Shown: positions 34,165 through 43,458 of the stretch, one piece after another
Layout: every line of letters starts with the position of its first letter
Numbering within the stretch: position 1 is the stretch's first letter
Assembly (NCBI RefSeq): GCF_004011865.1
Contig: NZ_RKLP01000003.1
Coordinates: 352,156 to 416,155, forward strand
Reading direction: 5' to 3'
Source: Prescottella agglutinans
GTDB lineage: Bacteria; Actinomycetota; Actinomycetes; Mycobacteriales; Mycobacteriaceae
Length of the DNA: 64,000 nucleotides
Made by a program: the position numbers and the translations under genes
The notes under the pieces: generated by a model
Databases searched by the model: none
What the model was told of the DNA's origin: nothing
The model's input: the letters and a program-made list of their open reading frames with translations, nothing else

Positions 34165-35484
34165 ATGGCACAGCGTGAACCCGGACCGCCGCGCAATCCG
34201 TGGATTGCGGTGCGACCGGGCGATGACGTCGGTGTGCTTGCCGAGCGCACCTCCTGGGCTCATCAGCGGTTCGTCGAGTCGGTTCAGACCGACACGGAAG
34301 ACACGGAAACAGTGCGCGACGTCGTCCACGCGTCGTGGGTGCGAAGTCGCGGAAACGGTGTGAGCCCGGACCTCGTCGACGACGAGGTGGTGCTCGACGG
34401 CAGGGCGCTCGAAGAGTACCGCGCCGCGCACCCGCTCGCAGCGATCCGTCCGGTCGTCCGGAAACTCCTCGTCGAGGACGCCGCCGACACCGGTCTGCTC
34501 GTCGCGATGAGCGACGCCGCGGGCCGGCTGTTGTGGATCGAGGGCGACACCTCGGCCAAGGACCGTGCGCTGGACATCAACTTCGTCGAGGGGTCGGACT
34601 GGAGCGAGGAGCGGGTCGGCACCAACGCGCCCGGCACTGCGCTCGCGCTCGATCACAGCGTCCAGATCTTCGCGGCCGAGCACTTCAACCGGGCCATGCA
34701 CGCGTGGAGTTGTTCGGCGGCGCCGGTGCACGATCCGGCCACCGGTCGGATCATCGGCGCGCTCGACATCACCGGCGGACCCCGGGTCGCGGTGCCCGAG
34801 GCGCTCGCCCTCGTCCGGGCGACGGCCGCGGCCGTCGAGTCGGAACTCCGGCTGCAGGCGCTCGCGTCGCCGTCGCCGGTGTCGACGTCGACCCCGCGGC
34901 TCGAGGTGCTGGGCTCGCAACGCCCCGCGCTGGTGGTCGACGGTGAACGCCACGAACTGCCGCGCCGGCACGCGGAGATCCTGCTGCTGTTGGCCGAGCA
35001 TCCGGAGGGGCTGGGCGCGGACCATCTCGCGGTGCTGCTCGACGAGGTGGAACTCGACGCGGTCACGGTCCGTGCCGAGATGTCGCGGTTGCGCAAGGTC
35101 TTCGGGGCGCACCGACTGGGCTCGCGGCCGTACCGGCTGCTCACCCCGCTCGACTCCGACGTCGGTGAGGTCCGCTCGTACCTCGACCGCGGGGACGTCT
35201 CGTCGGCGCTGCGCCTGTACGACAGGCCGGTCCTGGCCGGGTCGGAGGCGCCCGGTGTCGCGGAGGTCCGGGACGACCTCCGGGCGCGGATGCGGGCGAC
35301 CGTGCTGAGGGCCGGGAACACGCGCCTGCTCGCGACCTGGACCAGTTCCATACACGGGCGCCAGGACCTGGCGGCGTGGGCCGCGTACCTGTTGACGCTC
35401 GACCCTGCCTCGGCGCTGCACGCACAGGTCGAGGCGCATGTGCGCCTGCTCGACCGCCGGTTCGGCGGGGGCGCGTGGCGTTAG
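34165..35484 (+). CDS. GAF-domain transcriptional regulator of the adjacent dehydrogenases
   Basis: A 439-residue protein. ATG 34165 has GGAGG five bases upstream; ATG 34153, four codons earlier, is possible but has a poor site. Residues 1-85 resemble the start of AcoR-like proteins (RDVVHASWVRSRGNG). A GAF domain follows (GLLVAMSDAAGRLLWIEGD, VGTNAPGTALALDH). After residue 240 the protein does not continue into an AAA or Fis domain but into a winged-helix-like segment (LPRRHAEILLLLAEHPEGL, MSRLRKVFGAHRLGSRPYRL). It lies 111 bases before the ALDH gene, which it probably controls. Inducer unknown, perhaps an aldehyde or alcohol. Confidence 0.8.
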   Translation: MAQREPGPPRNPWIAVRPGDDVGVLAERTSWAHQRFVESVQTDTEDTETVRDVVHASWVRSRGNGVSPDLVDDEVVLDGRALEEYRAAHPLAAIRPVVRKLLVEDAADTGLLVAMSDAAGRLLWIEGDTSAKDRALDINFVEGSDWSEERVGTNAPGTALALDHSVQIFAAEHFNRAMHAWSCSAAPVHDPATGRIIGALDITGGPRVAVPEALALVRATAAAVESELRLQALASPSPVSTSTPRLEVLGSQRPALVVDGERHELPRRHAEILLLLAEHPEGLGADHLAVLLDEVELDAVTVRAEMSRLRKVFGAHRLGSRPYRLLTPLDSDVGEVRSYLDRGDVSSALRLYDRPVLAGSEAPGVAEVRDDLRARMRATVLRAGNTRLLATWTSSIHGRQDLAAWAAYLLTLDPASALHAQVEAHVRLLDRRFGGGAWR

Positions 35485-35595
35485 CGTCCGACGCGCACTT
35501 GTGACCACTTCCGCAACGCGGTTGCAACGTACGCATGCTTAGGGTCCTGTGGCACGCCCCTCTGGTCAGTGTGGCAGCGCAGACAGGAGTCCCCG

Positions 35596-37119
35596 ATGAG
35601 CATCTACGCCCGTCCGGGTTCACCGGATGCACTGATGGCCTTCGAATCGCGCTACGGCAACTGGATCAGCGGCGAGTGGGTGCCACCGGTGAAGGGCCTG
35701 TACTTCGAGAACCCGACTCCGGTCACCGGTCAGCCGTTCTGCGAGGTTCCGCGCTCCACCGCGGAGGACATCGAGTCGGCACTCGACGCGGCCCACGCCG
35801 CGGCGCCCGCGTGGGGACGGACGTCGGCCGCGGAACGGGCACTGATCCTGCACAAGATCGCCGATCGGATGGAGGAGAACCTCGAGGGACTCGCGCTCGC
35901 CGAATCGTGGGACAACGGCAAACCGATTCGTGAGTGCCTCGTGGCCGACATTCCGCTCGCGATCGACCACTTCCGCTACTTCGCGGGCGCGATCCGGTCG
36001 CAGGAGGGCACGCTGTCGGAGATCGACGCCGACACCGTCGCGTACCACTTCCGCGAACCGCTCGGCGTCGTCGGGCAGATCATCCCGTGGAACTTCCCGA
36101 TCCTCATGGCGGCCTGGAAGCTCGCGCCGGCGTTGGCGGCGGGCAACGCCGTCGTCCTCAAGCCCGCCGAGCAGACGCCCGCCTCGGTGCTCTACCTCCT
36201 GTCGGTCATCGGCGACCTGATTCCGCCGGGAGTCGTCAACGTCGTCAACGGATTCGGGGTCGAGGCAGGAAAGCCGCTCGCCGCGAGCCCGCGGATCAGC
36301 AAGATCGCGTTCACCGGCGAGACCACCACGGGCCGCCTGATCATGCAGTACGCGGCGCAGAACCTGATCCCGGTCAGCCTCGAACTCGGCGGCAAGAGCC
36401 CCAACATCTTCTTCTCCGACGTCCTGTCCGCGAACGACGACTTCCAGGACAAGGCGCTCGAGGGCTTCACGATGTTCGCCCTGAACCAGGGCGAGGTGTG
36501 CACCTGCCCGTCCCGGGCGCTCATCGAGGCCGACATCTTCGACGAGTTCCTCGCGCTCGCGAAGGTGCGGTCCAAGGCCGTCCGGCAGGGCAATCCGCTC
36601 GATACCGAGACGATGATCGGCGCGCAGGCGTCGAACGATCAACTCGAGAAGATCCTGTCGTACATCGAGATCGGTAAGGACGAGGGCGCCCGCCTGGTCA
36701 CCGGTGGTCGCCGAGCCGAACTGGGCGGCGACCTGTCCGGCGGGTTCTACGTGCAGCCGACGATCTTCACCGGCACCAACGACATGCGGATCTTCCAGGA
36801 GGAGATCTTCGGTCCGGTGGTGTCGGTGACGGCGTTCGCCGACTACGACGAGGCCATCTCGATCGCGAACGACACCCTCTACGGCCTCGGTGCGGGCGTG
36901 TGGACGCGGGACGGCACGATCGCATACCGCGCCGGACGCGCCATCCAGGCCGGCCGGGTGTGGACCAACACCTATCACCGGTATCCGGCGCACGCGGCGT
37001 TCGGTGGGTACAAGCAGTCCGGCATCGGCCGCGAGAATCACCAGATGATGCTCGACAACTACCAGCAGACGAAGAACCTGCTCGTCAGTTACACGGCGAA
37101 GGCACAAGGCTTCTTCTGA
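35596..37119 (+). CDS. Aldehyde dehydrogenase (acetaldehyde-type)
   Basis: A 507-residue NAD-dependent [23 protein letters not shown] and the FTGETTTGR cofactor segment are present. The general base Glu is in [10 protein letters not shown], and the catalytic Cys is in [12 protein letters not shown]. The Asn-rich [15 protein letters not shown]-terminus is typical of the ExaC/AldA acetaldehyde branch. AGGAGT lies 8 bases before ATG 35596. GCAAC-GCG-GTTGC, an inverted repeat at 35513-35525, sits in the promoter region. It forms an operon with the ADH and DUF779 genes. Confidence 0.93.
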   Translation: MSIYARPGSPDALMAFESRYGNWISGEWVPPVKGLYFENPTPVTGQPFCEVPRSTAEDIESALDAAHAAAPAWGRTSAAERALILHKIADRMEENLEGLALAESWDNGKPIRECLVADIPLAIDHFRYFAGAIRSQEGTLSEIDADTVAYHFREPLGVVGQIIPWNFPILMAAWKLAPALAAGNAVVLKPAEQTPASVLYLLSVIGDLIPPGVVNVVNGFGVEAGKPLAASPRISKIAFTGETTTGRLIMQYAAQNLIPVSLELGGKSPNIFFSDVLSANDDFQDKALEGFTMFALNQGEVCTCPSRALIEADIFDEFLALAKVRSKAVRQGNPLDTETMIGAQASNDQLEKILSYIEIGKDEGARLVTGGRRAELGGDLSGGFYVQPTIFTGTNDMRIFQEEIFGPVVSVTAFADYDEAISIANDTLYGLGAGVWTRDGTIAYRAGRAIQAGRVWTNTYHRYPAHAAFGGYKQSGIGRENHQMMLDNYQQTKNLLVSYTAKAQGFF

Positions 37120-37178
37120 CGGACCCGCGCCGGTGCACGGAACAGACGAACGGTGATCGCGAACCCGGGAGGTGTCAG

Positions 37179-38204
37179 ATGACCGAGACCATGAAGGCGG
37201 CCGTCGTGCGCGAGTTCGGCAAACCCCTCACCATCGAGGATGTTCCCGTCCCCACCCCGGGGCGGCACCAGGCCCTCGTGAAGGTCCGGTCGAGCGGTGT
37301 CTGCCATACCGATCTGCATGCGGCCAGGGGGGATTGGCCGGTCAAACCGACACCGCCGTTCATCCCCGGGCACGAGGGCTACGGCGAGATCGTGACGTTG
37401 GGCGAGGGGGACACCGACCTCGAGGTGGGCGATCTGGTCGGCAACGCGTGGCTGTGGTCTGCATGCCTCGAGTGCCGGTACTGCCGCACCGGGTGGGAGA
37501 CGCTGTGCGAGAAGCAGGTCAACGGCGGCTACACGGTCGACGGGTCGTTCGCCGAGTACATGCTCGTCGACACCCGGTTCGCGCCGCGGGTCCCCGCGGG
37601 CGCGGATCCGATCGAGGTGGCGCCGGTGCTGTGCGCGGGGGTCACGGTCTACAAGGGCTTGAAGGTCGCCGACCTGATTCCGGGCCAGTGGGTGACGATC
37701 TCCGGGATCGGCGGACTGGGCCACGTCGCGGTGCAGTACGCGACGGCGATGGGATTGCGGGTCGCGGCGGTCGACGTCGCCGACTCGAAACTGGCACTCG
37801 CCGCTCGCCACGGAGCGGAGGTGCTCGTCAACGTGCACGAGGAGGATCCGGTCCAGCGGATCCGGGAGGCCACCGGCGGCGCCGACGCCGTCCTCGTCAC
37901 CGCGGTGAACCCGGCTGCGTTCCGGCAGGCGATCGGCATGGCCCGCCGCGGCGGCACGGTCGTCTTCGTGGGGTTGCCACCGGGCGAGTTCCCCACCCCG
38001 ATCTTCGACACCGTCCTCGAGGGGCTGACCCTGCGGGGGTCGATCGTCGGCACCCGGCAGGACATGGTCGAGGCACTCGACTTCTATGCCCGCGGCACGA
38101 TCCATCCGACCGTCCACGCGCGCCGACTCGAGGACATCAACGACATCTTCGACCAACTCGACCGCGGGATGATCGACGGCCGCGTCGTCCTGGACTTCGC
38201 ATGA
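37179..38204 (+). CDS. Zinc-dependent alcohol dehydrogenase (AdhP-like)
   Basis: A 341-residue MDR enzyme with GGGAGG upstream of ATG 37179. Catalytic zinc ligands are Cys in GVCHTDLHAARGDW and His in GHEGYGEIV. The structural zinc site is CLECRYCRTGWETLC. The NAD fold GIGGLGHVAVQYATAMG is near residue 175. Length and motifs match AdhP/AdhA-type ethanol dehydrogenases that work with NAD(H). It overlaps the DUF779 gene by 4 bases. Together with the ALDH it would convert an alcohol to the acid. Confidence 0.93.
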   Translation: MTETMKAAVVREFGKPLTIEDVPVPTPGRHQALVKVRSSGVCHTDLHAARGDWPVKPTPPFIPGHEGYGEIVTLGEGDTDLEVGDLVGNAWLWSACLECRYCRTGWETLCEKQVNGGYTVDGSFAEYMLVDTRFAPRVPAGADPIEVAPVLCAGVTVYKGLKVADLIPGQWVTISGIGGLGHVAVQYATAMGLRVAAVDVADSKLALAARHGAEVLVNVHEEDPVQRIREATGGADAVLVTAVNPAAFRQAIGMARRGGTVVFVGLPPGEFPTPIFDTVLEGLTLRGSIVGTRQDMVEALDFYARGTIHPTVHARRLEDINDIFDQLDRGMIDGRVVLDFA

Positions 38205-38719
38205 GCGCGCCGGTACCGCCGCGGGTGGTCGTCACGGCGGCCGCGGCGGCCCTGCTCCGGCATCTCGCGGACGTCCACGGCCCGCTCATGGTGCACCAGT
38301 CCGGCGGGTGCTGCGACGGCTCGGCACCGATGTGCTTTCCGTTGGGCGAGTTCGTCGTCGGGGACCACGACGTGCTGCTCGGCGTCCTCGACCTGAGCCT
38401 GGGGGTGGGGGAGGTCCCGGTCGGGACGGCCGAGGACGAGGACGCCGTGCCGGTGTGGATCTCCGGTCCGCAGTTCGGCACGTGGCGGCACACCCAACTC
38501 GTCCTGGACGTCGTCCCGGGCCGCGGCGCGGGATTCAGCCTCGAGGCGCCCGAGGGGGTCCGGCTACTCAGCCGCGGTCGCGTGTTCGACGACGTCGAGC
38601 GGTACGCCCTCGCCGAGCGGCCTCCCGTCGTCGGCGCGGAGTGGGCGCGCGGCCGCCGCCCCGCTCTCGAGACGGGCCCGGTGATCGTCGCGTCCGCCGT
38701 CCGTGAGGAGTCCGAATGA
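38201..38719 (+). CDS. DUF779 protein
   Basis: A 172-residue protein overlapping the ADH stop (ATGA). It has the DUF779 signature HGPLMVHQSGGCCDGSAPMCF with three cysteines around residues 35-45, and WISGPQFGTWRHTQLVLDVVPGRGAGFSLE. DUF779 genes regularly accompany acetaldehyde/ethanol dehydrogenases; the cysteines suggest metal or cofactor handling, but the function is not established. The C-terminal 50 residues extend beyond the usual domain. Confidence 0.88.
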   Translation: MSAPVPPRVVVTAAAAALLRHLADVHGPLMVHQSGGCCDGSAPMCFPLGEFVVGDHDVLLGVLDLSLGVGEVPVGTAEDEDAVPVWISGPQFGTWRHTQLVLDVVPGRGAGFSLEAPEGVRLLSRGRVFDDVERYALAERPPVVGAEWARGRRPALETGPVIVASAVREESE

Positions 38720-38761
38720 CGTGGCGCGGCACGCAGATCGCCGGGACCGATTCCGACCGGC

Positions 38762-39319
38762 TCAGCGCGAGACCCTCCCGAAGAACGCCGCCGGATCGAG
38801 AGCGCTGATCGGGGTCCAGCGCGCGTCCGGCATCGCCACCCCCGAATCGTGCAATGCTGCGGGCGAATACCCCTGGACGTCGAGGGCGAGCCGGGGGTTC
38901 TCGTCTACCCGGCGCGCCATCTCGTAGAGCACGGCGAGCAGGTGCAGGCAGGGTGCCGAGCGAGCCGTACACGAGCAGTCGGTGTCCGCGAGAACCGGCG
39001 CGAGCGCGATCCCGGCCGAGACGATGCTCCGGTGCATGTCGTCGGTCAACACGGTGGTGTCCGGAACGATCTCCGCGATTCCGGTGATCGACGCTCGGGT
39101 CATCGGTGCCACCTCCAGTCGGGTCACCGATGCCTGACCCCCACGGTGGATGGAGGCGCGCACGATCCTTCCCTCTGTCGTGGCCTGCACGAGGTTGTTG
39201 CGTGCGAGGCTGCGGGCGCGGGGGAGCAGCAGCCGCGCCGGTCCACTCTGGTGCAGCGGCTGCGCCAGGCGCACCCAGTCCATGCCCCACGCGGTGTAGC
39301 CGAATTCGTTGTCCGCCAT
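38762..39319 (-). CDS. SWIM-type zinc-finger protein
   Basis: A 185-residue protein from ATG 39319, overlapping the SNF2 stop by ATGA. The zinc-finger pattern C-x-C...C-x-H appears as CSCTARSAPCLHLLAVLYEM around residue 125. The N-terminal half (RARSLARNNLVQATTEGRIVRASI, RLEVAPMTRASI) is typical of the SWIM proteins encoded with SNF2 helicases in actinobacteria. SWIM domains bind DNA or proteins, so it likely works with the helicase. The frame extends upstream into the helicase gene but is a shadow there. Confidence 0.85.
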   Translation of the reverse strand: MADNEFGYTAWGMDWVRLAQPLHQSGPARLLLPRARSLARNNLVQATTEGRIVRASIHRGGQASVTRLEVAPMTRASITGIAEIVPDTTVLTDDMHRSIVSAGIALAPVLADTDCSCTARSAPCLHLLAVLYEMARRVDENPRLALDVQGYSPAALHDSGVAMPDARWTPISALDPAAFFGRVSR

Positions 39320-41082
39320 CAGCTCTCCCTCTTGCGGCGCAGCACCTCGATCAGCTGGCCGTCGTCGAGTCCGGCGAGCGCGGCGATGCCCGCCGTGTCG
39401 CTGAGATCGGTGAGTGCGGCCTTGCGGTCGTGCATGCCCGCGATGTGTTCCTCGACGGTGGTGTTCGAGGTGAGCGTGGTGACGGTGACCGTACGGGTCT
39501 GGCCGATCCGGTGTGCCCGGTCGGAGGCCTGCGCCTCCACCGCGGGATTCCACCAGCGGTCGAAGTGGACGACATCGGCGGCGCGGGTCAGCGTGAGACC
39601 GGTGCCGGCGGCGCGCAGGCTCAGGATCACCACCGGCGGTCCGTCCTCGGCCTGGAACCGGGACACGATCTCGTCGCGTTCGGCCTGGCTCAGCCCGCCG
39701 TGCAGGAACGGTGCCGTGACCGCGAACTGTTCGGCGAGATGACGCACCAGCAGCTCGCCGGTCCGGCGGTACTGGGTGAAGACCAATGTGGGGCTTTCGG
39801 TTTCCAGATTGGTGGCCAGGATGTCGGTGCACAGATCGAGCTTCCCGGACCGGCCGGCCAGTGCGGCCAGCTCACCGGTGACCAGGCCGGGATGGTTGCA
39901 GACCTGTTTCAGCGAGGTCAGCACCGCCAGGACACGGCCGTGGCGTTCGATGCCGGAGCCGAACCCGTCGTCGATGGCCTCCGCGAGCAGCAGGTCGTAG
40001 AGTTCCTCCTGCTCGGCGGTGAGATCGCAGAGCACGTCGTTGTGGATCTTCGGGGGCAGCGCCGCGGCGACCTGGCCCTTCTTGCGCGCCAGCACGATCG
40101 GTTCGACGGCGTCCCGCAACCGTGCCGCGGCGGGAACCGAGCCCTCCCTGATCGGATGGGCGAATCGCCGCCGGAACTGTGCCCGGTGTCCGAGCAGCCG
40201 GGGCGACACCAGGTTCACCAGCGCCCACAGCTCCTCGAGATGGTTCTCCACCGGGGTGCCGGTCAGTGCGACCCTCGCCTCGGTGTCCAGCGCCCGCGCG
40301 GCCTTCGAGATCTGGGTACGCGGATTCTTCAGTGCCTGTGCCTCGTCGAAAACCGCAGTCGCCCAGCGCTGCCCCGCCAGCAGCGTGCCGTGCAGGCGCA
40401 GTGTCGGGTACCCCGCGATGACGACGGTTCCGGGTTCGTCGGGGACCTCACCGCCGCGCCAGACCGTTGCCCGAAGCCCCGGTGCGAACCGCCCGATCTC
40501 GTGTGCCCAGTTTCCGGCCAGCGAGGTCGGACAGACCACGAGCTGCGGCCCCGCCCCGGCACGACCGAGGAGGAAGCCGATGGTCTGCACGGTCTTGCCG
40601 AGTCCCATCTCGTCGGCGAGCACCGCACCACCGTGCGCGGCGACGGTCTCCCGCAGCCAGCCGACCCCGCGCGCCTGATACGGCCGCAGTTGCGCCTTCA
40701 GTGTCGGGCGCAGTTCCGCCGACACCGCTTCGGTATCGCGCAGGACGCGCAGGGCGCGTTCCGCCGACACGATCGCGGTGCCGGTGGCGTTCGGCACCGC
40801 GTGCGCCGCAACGGGTAGCGACGGGCGCTCGGTGTCCGCCGCGGCGAGCGGGTCCGCGGCAGCCGCGTGCAGCGCGTCCTGCCAGAGCGGCACCGACTCT
40901 CCCGCGGGTTCGACCGTCAGACCGGCGAAGCTCGCGGGGCTCACGAGAGTGGTGTCGACGTCGGCGACCTCGATCGCGCCGTCCGCGCCGAGCGGGAGTG
41001 CCAGCGCGAGGGTTTCCCGGTCACCGTGGACGCTCGGGGCCGGGCCGATGCCGCGTCCCGTCCACGTCCACAGCGCGAACAT
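39319..41082 (-). CDS. SNF2-family ATP-dependent helicase/translocase
   Basis: A 587-residue superfamily 2 ATPase, start taken at ATG 41082 (MFALWTWTGRGIGP). It has Walker A DEMGLGKTVQTI near residue 210, the DEAQ box FDEAQALKNPRTQ, motif III LTGTPVENHLEELW, and the C-terminal FTQYRRTGELLV, LRAAGTGLTLTRA and HRIGQTRTV. Such proteins move along double-stranded DNA and are linked to recombination or repair. It is divergent from a TetR gene across a region with a symmetrical GTAC array. It is co-translated with the SWIM gene. Confidence 0.93.
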   Translation of the reverse strand: MFALWTWTGRGIGPAPSVHGDRETLALALPLGADGAIEVADVDTTLVSPASFAGLTVEPAGESVPLWQDALHAAAADPLAAADTERPSLPVAAHAVPNATGTAIVSAERALRVLRDTEAVSAELRPTLKAQLRPYQARGVGWLRETVAAHGGAVLADEMGLGKTVQTIGFLLGRAGAGPQLVVCPTSLAGNWAHEIGRFAPGLRATVWRGGEVPDEPGTVVIAGYPTLRLHGTLLAGQRWATAVFDEAQALKNPRTQISKAARALDTEARVALTGTPVENHLEELWALVNLVSPRLLGHRAQFRRRFAHPIREGSVPAAARLRDAVEPIVLARKKGQVAAALPPKIHNDVLCDLTAEQEELYDLLLAEAIDDGFGSGIERHGRVLAVLTSLKQVCNHPGLVTGELAALAGRSGKLDLCTDILATNLETESPTLVFTQYRRTGELLVRHLAEQFAVTAPFLHGGLSQAERDEIVSRFQAEDGPPVVILSLRAAGTGLTLTRAADVVHFDRWWNPAVEAQASDRAHRIGQTRTVTVTTLTSNTTVEEHIAGMHDRKAALTDLSDTAGIAALAGLDDGQLIEVLRRKRES

Positions 41083-41150
41083 GTGCCGATCCGGCAGGTA
41101 GGTGGCGTTTGTGCTGGGCAGAATGACCCCCGGGACAATTGGAGTATGGT

Positions 41151-41181
41151 GTACGGAGTACCGTGACAACGTACAGCGTAC
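41151..41181. promoter_or_regulatory. Symmetrical GTAC array (candidate TetR operator)
   Basis: GTAC occurs at 41151, 41158, 41171 and 41178, giving GTAC-N3-GTAC-N9-GTAC-N3-GTAC, symmetrical about position 41166. The outer pair extends to AGTAC (41157-41161)/GTACT (41178-41182). It lies in the divergent gap between the SNF2 gene and the TetR gene, 25 bases before the TetR start, a usual place for an autoregulatory operator. Confidence 0.55.
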
Positions 41182-41205
41182 TGGATTTGTTCCGGAGGGG
41201 AATCT

Positions 41206-41964
41206 GTGAGCGGAGAGATCACCGCCGAGCAAGCGAAACAGGTGGTGAACCTGCTGTGGCGGCACGAGCTTCCGCCGCGCCCTGCCAGACGGGGCCCGAA
41301 GCAGACGGTCAGCCTCGACGCGGTGGTCGCCGCAGCGATAACGCTCGCCGACAGGGAGGGCTACGGGAGCGTCTCCATCCGCGCGGTCGCCGCCGAGTTG
41401 GGGCTGCGCCCGATGAGCCTCTACACCTACATTCCCAGCAAGGACGTGCTCACGATCCTCATGGTCGACGCCGTCGCGGACGAGGACACCACCCAGATCT
41501 CCGCGGAGTGCTCACCGCGTGACCGGATGGCAGCCATCGCCCGCCAGGTTCGCGCCGAGCTGATCGCGCATCCCTGGCTCCTGGAGGTGCCGCCCTGGCG
41601 GCTCGTACTCGGACCGGGGCGCATGCGCCGCTACGAGCAGCAACTCGCTGCGATCGAAGGCATCGGTCTGTCGGACGTCGCGATGGACCGGGTGATCACG
41701 GTGCTGTCGGAGTTCGCCACGGGCAACGCCCGGGTGGCGGTCGCCGCGATCCATGCTGCGCGTCAGTTGAGCGACACCCAGTGGTGGGAGGTGTACGGCC
41801 CGTTGTTCGCCGCGGTCATGCCGCCGACCTTGTTTCCGCTGTCGTCGCGGGTGGGTTCGACCGTCGGCGAGCTGTACCAGGCACCTGCCGACCCGGACGG
41901 TGCGTTCGAGTACGGACTCGACCGGCTCTTGGACGGGCTCGTGCGCGACGTTGCCGGGGACTGA
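41206..41964 (+). CDS. TetR-family regulator
   Basis: A 252-residue protein from GTG 41206 with GGAGGGG upstream. An N-terminal extension (ITAEQAKQVVNLLWRHELPPRPARRGPKQ) precedes the helix-turn-helix VSIRAVAAELGLRPMSLYTYIPSK. The C-terminal domain (AIARQVRAELIAHPWLLEVPPW) resembles the TetR_C family of tetracycline-type regulators. It probably represses itself and perhaps the divergent SNF2-SWIM pair through the GTAC array. Ligand unknown. Confidence 0.9.
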   Translation: MSGEITAEQAKQVVNLLWRHELPPRPARRGPKQTVSLDAVVAAAITLADREGYGSVSIRAVAAELGLRPMSLYTYIPSKDVLTILMVDAVADEDTTQISAECSPRDRMAAIARQVRAELIAHPWLLEVPPWRLVLGPGRMRRYEQQLAAIEGIGLSDVAMDRVITVLSEFATGNARVAVAAIHAARQLSDTQWWEVYGPLFAAVMPPTLFPLSSRVGSTVGELYQAPADPDGAFEYGLDRLLDGLVRDVAGD

Positions 41965-42018
41965 ACGGTGGACCGGCGGACGCGCTGGCGTCCCCGGCCC
42001 GCAACGTCGAGCTGTAGG

Positions 42019-42042
42019 TTCTCGAGGGACACGTTTCGAGAA
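42019..42042. promoter_or_regulatory. Inverted repeat before the winged-helix gene
   Basis: TTCTCGA (42019-42025) and TCGAGAA (42036-42042) form an exact inverted repeat with a 10-base spacer, 16 bases before the following start codon. Given that the gene appears to encode a DNA-binding protein, autoregulation is possible. Confidence 0.45.
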
Positions 42043-42057
42043 CACGAGGAGTACACG

Positions 42058-42612
42058 ATGGCCTTCGCGGGCAACGTCGACGAACTGGCACTGCTGCAGA
42101 CGATCCGCTTGAAGGGGCGGGTGACGGCCGACGTCCTCGCCGCCCAGCTCGGGGTGGCCGCCGCGTCCGCGGAGGCCGCGCGGGACGCCCTGCTCGCGCA
42201 GGGCAAGGCCGAGGAGACCGGCGACGGCGCGTTCGCGCTGACCGCCGCCGGCATCGCCGAACTCGGCGACCAGCTCGACGCCGAACGCGTCTCGATCGAC
42301 GAGGACTCGATCGCCGAGATCCACGAGCGTTTCCTCGAGCTCGACGGGCCGCTGCGCGAACTCGTCGCCGGCGGTGACGTCGACGCCGCCGCGCTCGCCG
42401 CCCTCGACAAGCAGGCTCAGGACGTGCTCGACGACGTCTCCGCGTTCGTCCCGCGACTGTCGCGCTACCAGGACCTGTTCGCCGAGGCGCTGCAGCGGGT
42501 GAAGGCCGGCGAGGCGGAGTGGGCCGCCGCCCCGGGGATCGCGTCGTACGCCACCGTGTGGGGCGAGATCGCGCGCGAGTTGCGCGGCGCCTGCGGGCTC
42601 GACGCGCAGTAG
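42058..42612 (+). CDS. Winged-helix-like protein of unknown function
   Basis: A 184-residue protein from ATG 42058 with GAGGAG upstream. Residues 8-70 look like a small winged helix (LALLQTIRLKGRVTADVLAAQLGV, ALLAQGKAEETGDGAFALTAAGIAEL), similar to MarR/PadR-type N-termini. The remainder is a charged helical bundle (AEIHERFLELDGPLRELV, QDVLDDVSAFVPRLSRYQDLF). I do not recognise the family. An inverted repeat overlaps its leader and a strong terminator follows, so it is probably monocistronic. Confidence 0.75.
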   Translation: MAFAGNVDELALLQTIRLKGRVTADVLAAQLGVAAASAEAARDALLAQGKAEETGDGAFALTAAGIAELGDQLDAERVSIDEDSIAEIHERFLELDGPLRELVAGGDVDAAALAALDKQAQDVLDDVSAFVPRLSRYQDLFAEALQRVKAGEAEWAAAPGIASYATVWGEIARELRGACGLDAQ

Positions 42613-42634
42613 CCCGCCGCCCGACGCGACGAGC

Positions 42635-42666
42635 CCCCGCTCACCGGTGTGCGCCGGTGGGCGGGG
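42635..42666 (+). terminator. Hairpin after the winged-helix gene
   Basis: CCCCGCTCACCGG (42635-42647) pairs with CCGGTGGGCGGGG (42654-42666) with one mismatch around a 6-base loop, 23 bases after the stop codon. It separates this gene from the DUF1275 gene, whose start is 20 bases later. Confidence 0.7.
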
Positions 42667-42685
42667 TCGGGGCTATGTTCCAGGA

Positions 42686-43342
42686 ATGGTGCTGCACTAC
42701 CCCCGTGGCGTCGCGGTCGTCGCGGTGTTCCTGTCCGCCCTCGCGGGATTCGTGGACGCGCTGGGATTCATCACGCTCGGTGGGTACTTCGTGTCCTTCA
42801 TGAGCGGGAACTCCACCAAGCTGGCGGTCTCGGTCGCGGACGGGCTTCTGGGGACGGCGTTGACCGGTGCCGGCATCGTCGCGCTGTTCGTGATCGGGGT
42901 GATGGCCGGTTCCTTCACGGGCCGCAGGGCCGGACGTCGTCATCGCCCGGCGGTCCTGACGCTGGTCACGACGATGCTCGTCCTCGCCGCCGCGGCCCAC
43001 CTGCTGGGTGCCACCCCCGTCGCGATCACGCTGATGGTGCTCGCGATGGGCGCGGAGAACTCCACGTTCGAGCGGGAGGGCGAGGTGAGCATCAGCCTCA
43101 CCTACATGACCGGCACCCTCGTGAAGATGGGGCAGCGCCTGGTGACCGCGCTGACCGGCGGTGAGCGCTGGGGATGGGTCCGGCACTTCCTCCTGTGGCT
43201 GGCCATGGTCGTGGGGGCCGCTCTCGGGGCGACCGCCCACCGGTTCCTCGGACTGAACGCGCTGTGGCTGGCGGCGTCGTGGGGAGCGGTACTCGCCGTT
43301 CTCCTCGCCCGGATGCCACCGCCGCTGCCCGCCCGGGGGTGA
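42686..43342 (+). CDS. DUF1275 (YoaK-like) membrane protein
   Basis: A 218-residue protein with about six hydrophobic helices. The DUF1275 signature is AGFVDALGFITLGGYFVSFMSGNSTKLAV near residues 15-45, with the second half YMTGTLVKMGQRLV. The family is of unknown function, possibly small-molecule transport. The start at ATG 42686 has only a short CAGGA site. Its TGA lies inside the first GTGA-N6-TCAC dyad that precedes the transporter gene. Confidence 0.88.
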   Translation: MVLHYPRGVAVVAVFLSALAGFVDALGFITLGGYFVSFMSGNSTKLAVSVADGLLGTALTGAGIVALFVIGVMAGSFTGRRAGRRHRPAVLTLVTTMLVLAAAAHLLGATPVAITLMVLAMGAENSTFEREGEVSISLTYMTGTLVKMGQRLVTALTGGERWGWVRHFLLWLAMVVGAALGATAHRFLGLNALWLAASWGAVLAVLLARMPPPLPARG

Positions 43343-43395
43343 CCGGAATCACTCCCACCCCCTTCCGGGGGTAGTTGGCGCGTGAGCCAGATCAC
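43339..43395. promoter_or_regulatory. Two CRP-like dyads before the MHS transporter
   Basis: GTGA-N6-TCAC occurs twice in 57 bases: 43339-43352 and 43382-43395. The form matches the core of CRP/GlxR-family sites (TGTGA-N6-TCACA). The pair is 64-120 bases before the transporter start, in a gap with no other feature. Confidence 0.55.
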
Positions 43396-43458
43396 TACCT
43401 TTCCTCGCAGTCGCTGACGCCAATCGGGGCGTCATGCACGGCTCGAGAAGAGGGATCC

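Noticed and set aside
42019..42042. TTCTCGA/TCGAGAA as a factor-independent terminator of the TetR gene
   Set aside because: The stem is only 7 bp with a 10-base spacer and lies directly before a start codon, so an operator is the better reading.
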